A DNA stretch of 64,000 nucleotides. Origin: Collinsella sp. GTDB taxonomy: Bacteria; Actinomycetota; Coriobacteriia; Coriobacteriales; Coriobacteriaceae. The translations under genes were made by a program, and so were the position numbers. Each line of letters starts with the position of its first letter. The first letter of the stretch is position 1. This document shows, piece by piece, positions 60,946-64,000 of this stretch. The notes under the pieces are model-generated. The model had not been told where the DNA came from. It made no database searches and saw nothing but the letters and a program-made list of their open reading frames with translations. The stretch is taken from positions 1 through 64,000 of the forward strand of contig JAGZQO010000003.1 of assembly GCA_018382125.1 (NCBI GenBank), written 5' to 3'.

Positions 60946-61443
60946 TTAGCGCTCGCGAGCGACGATGAGCTGGTCCATCTCTTCGACATGCACGCCAACG
61001 GAGCCCTTGATGCTCGAGAACTCAACGGAGTTGCACACCAAGATGGGAACCGTCACATCGTAGCCCTCGGCAGCAATTGTCTCGCGATCGAACTCAATGA
61101 GTACATCGCCCTTATGGACGATGTCACCCACTTGCGCATGTACGGTAAAGTGCTTGCCCTCGAGCTGAACAGTGTCCAAGCCAACGTGGATGAGCACGTC
61201 CAAGCCATCGACCGTGTTGAGCGCAACGGCGTGTCCCGTGGGAAAAATGGCCTCGACCTTGGCGTCTGCCGGCGCAATCACGCGCGTACCCGTAGGCTGA
61301 ATCGCCACGCCCTGGCCCAAAAGGCCGGTGGCAAATGTCTGGTCATTGACCTCGGACAACGGAATGACGTCGCCCGAGATGGGAGCATCCAGCGTAAGGA
61401 CTCGACCACGCATACCAAAAGACCTTAGGACTTTAGTGAACAT
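60946..61443 (-). CDS. crr: PTS glucose-type EIIA component
   Basis: The product has 165 residues, a stand-alone EIIA-Glc. The phosphorylated His86 lies in DVLIHVGLDT and the second active-site His71 in FPTGHAVAL. The protein passes phosphate from HPr to a sugar-specific EIIB. The start at 61443 follows GAGGGGGATC and gives the usual opening. No EIIBC gene is adjacent, so it must serve permeases elsewhere. Confidence 0.92.
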   Translation of the reverse strand: MFTKVLRSFGMRGRVLTLDAPISGDVIPLSEVNDQTFATGLLGQGVAIQPTGTRVIAPADAKVEAIFPTGHAVALNTVDGLDVLIHVGLDTVQLEGKHFTVHAQVGDIVHKGDVLIEFDRETIAAEGYDVTVPILVCNSVEFSSIKGSVGVHVEEMDQLIVARER

Positions 61444-61514
61444 GATCCCCCTCGGACATACCAATCAACCAAAATAGCTTTAACAGTTTACCACTTGGCA
61501 CCCGTTTTTGACCA

Positions 61515-62852
61515 TTAGGGAAGTTCGCGCTTGACAACCTCGACGATGTCGTCGACAACACGCTGGGTCAGCTCGTGCGTCTCCGCCTCGGCCATAACGC
61601 GAACCAGCGGCTCAGTACCGCTCGGGCGCACCAGAATGCGGCCGCGGCCGTCAAGCTCCTTCTCGGCAGCAGCGACGGCGTCCCAAATGGGCTGGCAATC
61701 GTCCAGACCAGCCTTGTTGTCCGAATGCACGTTGACGAGTACCTGCGGGTACTTCTTCATGATGCCGGCAAGATCGGTGAGGGTACGACCGGTGCGCTTG
61801 AGCACGGCCAGCAGCTGCAGAGCCGTCACCAGGCCGTCACCGGTGGTATTGTGCTCCAGGAAGATGATGTGCCCGGACTGTTCGCCGCCGATGACGGCGC
61901 CGTCCGCAAGCATACGCTCCAGAACGTAGCGATCGCCCACGGCGGTCTGAACCATCTCGAAGCCCTGCTCCTTCATAGCGATGGAGAAGCCCAGGTTGCA
62001 CATGACGGTCGAGACGATCTCGGAGTTGGCGAGCTTGCCACGGGCGGCCAGGTCGGAGCCGCAGATGGCCAGGATGTAGTCACCGTCGATCTCATTGCCC
62101 TCACTGTCCACGAACAGCACGCGATCGGCGTCGCCGTCGTGGGCCAGACCGATATCGGCGTGGGTGCGCAGCACGAGCTCGCGCAGGGGCTCGAGGTGCG
62201 TAGAGCCGCACTCGACATTGATGTCGGTGCCGCAATAATCGGTGTTGATGGCATGAACCGTGGCACCCAGGCGCTGCAGCGCGGCGGGCGTAGTCTGGCA
62301 AGAAGCGCCATGGCCGCAGTCGACGGCAACGACTAGGCCATCGAGCCTCAGGCCATCGAGCGTATCGATGGCGTGGTCGACGTATGCCTTGCGGGCGTCC
62401 TTCATCTTGATGATGTGGCCCACGCCGGCACCGGTCGGCAGCGTGTCGGCAGCCATGGCTTCCTCGGACATGACCCAAGCGCTAATCTCCTCCTCGACCG
62501 CGTCGGGAAGCTTCATACCCTTGCGGCTAAAGAACTTGATGCCGTTGAACTCCGGCGGATTATGCGAAGCGGAGATAACGATGCCGCCATCGAGCTCGTT
62601 CTGAACGGTGAGCAGCGCCACGGCAGGCGTGGGGATGACGCCGCAGCAGTGCGGACGGCCGCCCTCGGCCATAATGCCGGCGGTCAGAGCGCTCTCGAGC
62701 ATGGTGCCCGAAAGGCGCGTGTCACGGCCGATGCAGATGTCCGGACCAAGAAACTTGGTCGCCGCGCGACCCAGACGAAACGCGAGGTCGCACGAAAGAT
62801 CGGCGTTGGCGACGCCACGGACGCCGTCGGTACCGAAGATGTTCTGGGGCAT
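61515..62852 (-). CDS. glmM: Phosphoglucosamine mutase
   Basis: The product has 445 residues. It converts glucosamine-6-phosphate to glucosamine-1-phosphate for peptidoglycan synthesis. The phosphorylated serine is Ser96 in ISASHNPP, the metal loop is DGDADR, the sugar-binding loop is GEQSGH and the phosphate-binding loop near the end is RPSGTEPLVRVM. All are intact. Confidence 0.95.
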   Translation of the reverse strand: MPQNIFGTDGVRGVANADLSCDLAFRLGRAATKFLGPDICIGRDTRLSGTMLESALTAGIMAEGGRPHCCGVIPTPAVALLTVQNELDGGIVISASHNPPEFNGIKFFSRKGMKLPDAVEEEISAWVMSEEAMAADTLPTGAGVGHIIKMKDARKAYVDHAIDTLDGLRLDGLVVAVDCGHGASCQTTPAALQRLGATVHAINTDYCGTDINVECGSTHLEPLRELVLRTHADIGLAHDGDADRVLFVDSEGNEIDGDYILAICGSDLAARGKLANSEIVSTVMCNLGFSIAMKEQGFEMVQTAVGDRYVLERMLADGAVIGGEQSGHIIFLEHNTTGDGLVTALQLLAVLKRTGRTLTDLAGIMKKYPQVLVNVHSDNKAGLDDCQPIWDAVAAAEKELDGRGRILVRPSGTEPLVRVMAEAETHELTQRVVDDIVEVVKRELP

Positions 62853-62901
62853 AGGATTGCTCCTTCCCTAGCAGGCGATATGCAACCGCCCACCCTAGTC
62901 G

Positions 62902-62943
62902 AAAAAGAAAAGCGGGACCCGCCGAGGAATCGGCAGGCCCCGC
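62902..62943 (-). terminator. Terminator of the rplM-rpsI operon
   Basis: On the minus strand GCGGGGCCTGCCG pairs with CGGCGGGTCCCGC and is followed by TTTTCTTTTT. Confidence 0.85.
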
Positions 62944-62975
62944 TTGTACATTGTATCTCGAAAGGAGATAAAACC

Positions 62976-63371
<396 letters not shown>

Positions 63372-63373
63372 CT

Positions 63374-63817
63374 TTAAGCCTCCAGCTCAATCTTCGTGGG
63401 GTTCTGGGCAGCATGCGGATGCTCGGCACCAGCGTAGACCTTAAGCTTGGTCATCTGGGCACGGCCGAGGGTGGTCTTGGGCAGCATGCCGCGAACGGCG
63501 CGCTCGATGACCTTCTCCGGGTGCTTCTCCATAGCCTGGCGGAAGCTCTCAGCCTTGAGGCCGCCGTTGTAGCCGCTGTGGCGATAATAGGTCTTCGTGT
63601 CGGCCTTGTTACCGGTAAGCTGGACCTTATCGGCGTTGATGACGACAACGAAGTCGCCGCAGTCGCTGTTGGGCGTGAACTGGGGCTTGTTCTTACCGCG
63701 CAGGATCATTGCGATCTGGGTGGCAAGACGGCCCAGGACAGCACCATCGGCGTCGACGAGAACCCAGTTGCGCTGGACCTCGCCCTGCTTGGCGTAGTGA
63801 GTCGATTTCGAAATCAC
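63374..63817 (-). CDS. rplM: 50S ribosomal protein L13
   Basis: The product has 147 residues. It contains the L13 signature region around [20 protein letters not shown] and [15 protein letters not shown] near the end. It is the first gene of the operon with rpsI. L13 is an early assembly protein of the large subunit. A promoter is visible about 70-95 bases upstream. Confidence 0.97.
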   Translation of the reverse strand: MISKSTHYAKQGEVQRNWVLVDADGAVLGRLATQIAMILRGKNKPQFTPNSDCGDFVVVINADKVQLTGNKADTKTYYRHSGYNGGLKAESFRQAMEKHPEKVIERAVRGMLPKTTLGRAQMTKLKVYAGAEHPHAAQNPTKIELEA

Positions 63818-63884
63818 TTAGACTCCTCCATGTACAGTACGTGTTGTTACAGAGATTCACGGGGCTCTGCAAGTAACCCGTCCA

Positions 63885-63912
63885 TATTACCCCGCTCGCC
63901 GTACGAGTCAAC
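63885..63912 (-). promoter_or_regulatory. Promoter of rplM-rpsI
   Basis: On the minus strand TTGACT (63912-63907) and TAATAT (63890-63885) are 16 bases apart. The leader would be about 60 nt. Confidence 0.6.
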
Positions 63913-64000
63913 AGGTATTTTGGCTCCGACCAGAGTTTCTGCACATGTCATCCACGAGCCGTGATTTTCCAGCTCTTTAGCTGTTGCCATTTTTTGAGGG

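Overview
The window reads as a Coriobacteriia chromosome, most likely Collinsella or a close relative. This is an inference from the high GC content, a stand-alone type III glutamine synthetase, Gram-positive MurT/GatD and sortase genes, and the overall gene content; no 16S gene is present to confirm it. About the left half (1-30596) is an integrative and conjugative element (ICE) inserted in the 3' end of guaA. The right half (30580-64000) is ordinary chromosome.

ICE region. A 13-bp core is identical at 1-13 and at 30584-30596, inside the last codons of guaA. A third 11-bp core copy lies at 2450-2460, so the island is probably a tandem pair: a short module without an integrase (1-2460) and the ICE proper (2450-30596). 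The short module carries an Abi_2/HEPN-type gene followed by two homologous small RNA units, each with its own promoter and terminator, and then a yjdF-like gene with a long leader. The ICE proper starts with two small HTH proteins, a replication initiator whose coding sequence contains four repeats at exact 33-bp spacing, and a DnaC-like loader. The transfer operon follows: PcfB-like, VirD4/PcfC coupling protein, Maff2/VirB2-like, PrgI/VirB3-like, VirB4 ATPase, bifunctional cell-wall hydrolase, a secreted protein and a VirB6/TrbL-like protein. This is the plan of Tn1549-like elements. Cargo is a VaFE-repeat surface protein with its own class B-like sortase, a TerB-like protein, and a zinc-ribbon/SHOCT protein broken by a one-base shift. 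On the opposite strand lie a relaxase, MobC, a probable oriT, ParB and ParA, then small accessory genes, the tyrosine integrase, a small excisionase and a divergent XRE repressor.

ICE control. Five related 16-bp operators (consensus CGTACRGATATGTACG) lie at only two places, the parAB promoter region and the integrase/repressor intergenic region. They suggest one repressor links excision with partitioning. Seven TTTACTCCC-type repeats lie between the repressor gene and the guaA attachment site.

Chromosomal region. Genes are guaA, type I asparaginase, a small divergent XRE pair, an SdpI-like protein, ychF, a polyferredoxin, three iron-type or glycerol dehydrogenases, two linked helical-repeat proteins, a fused MurT-GatD enzyme, tRNA-Glu, glutamine synthetase III, a methionine cluster (metF, a separate MetH reactivation domain, metH core), a UPF0210 protein, a methyltransferase, yhbY, a large BTAD regulator, nagB, EIIA-Glc, glmM, rpsI and rplM. 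Two short inverted-repeat elements without genes (46180-46394 and 54760-54893) look like MITE or REP-type repeats.
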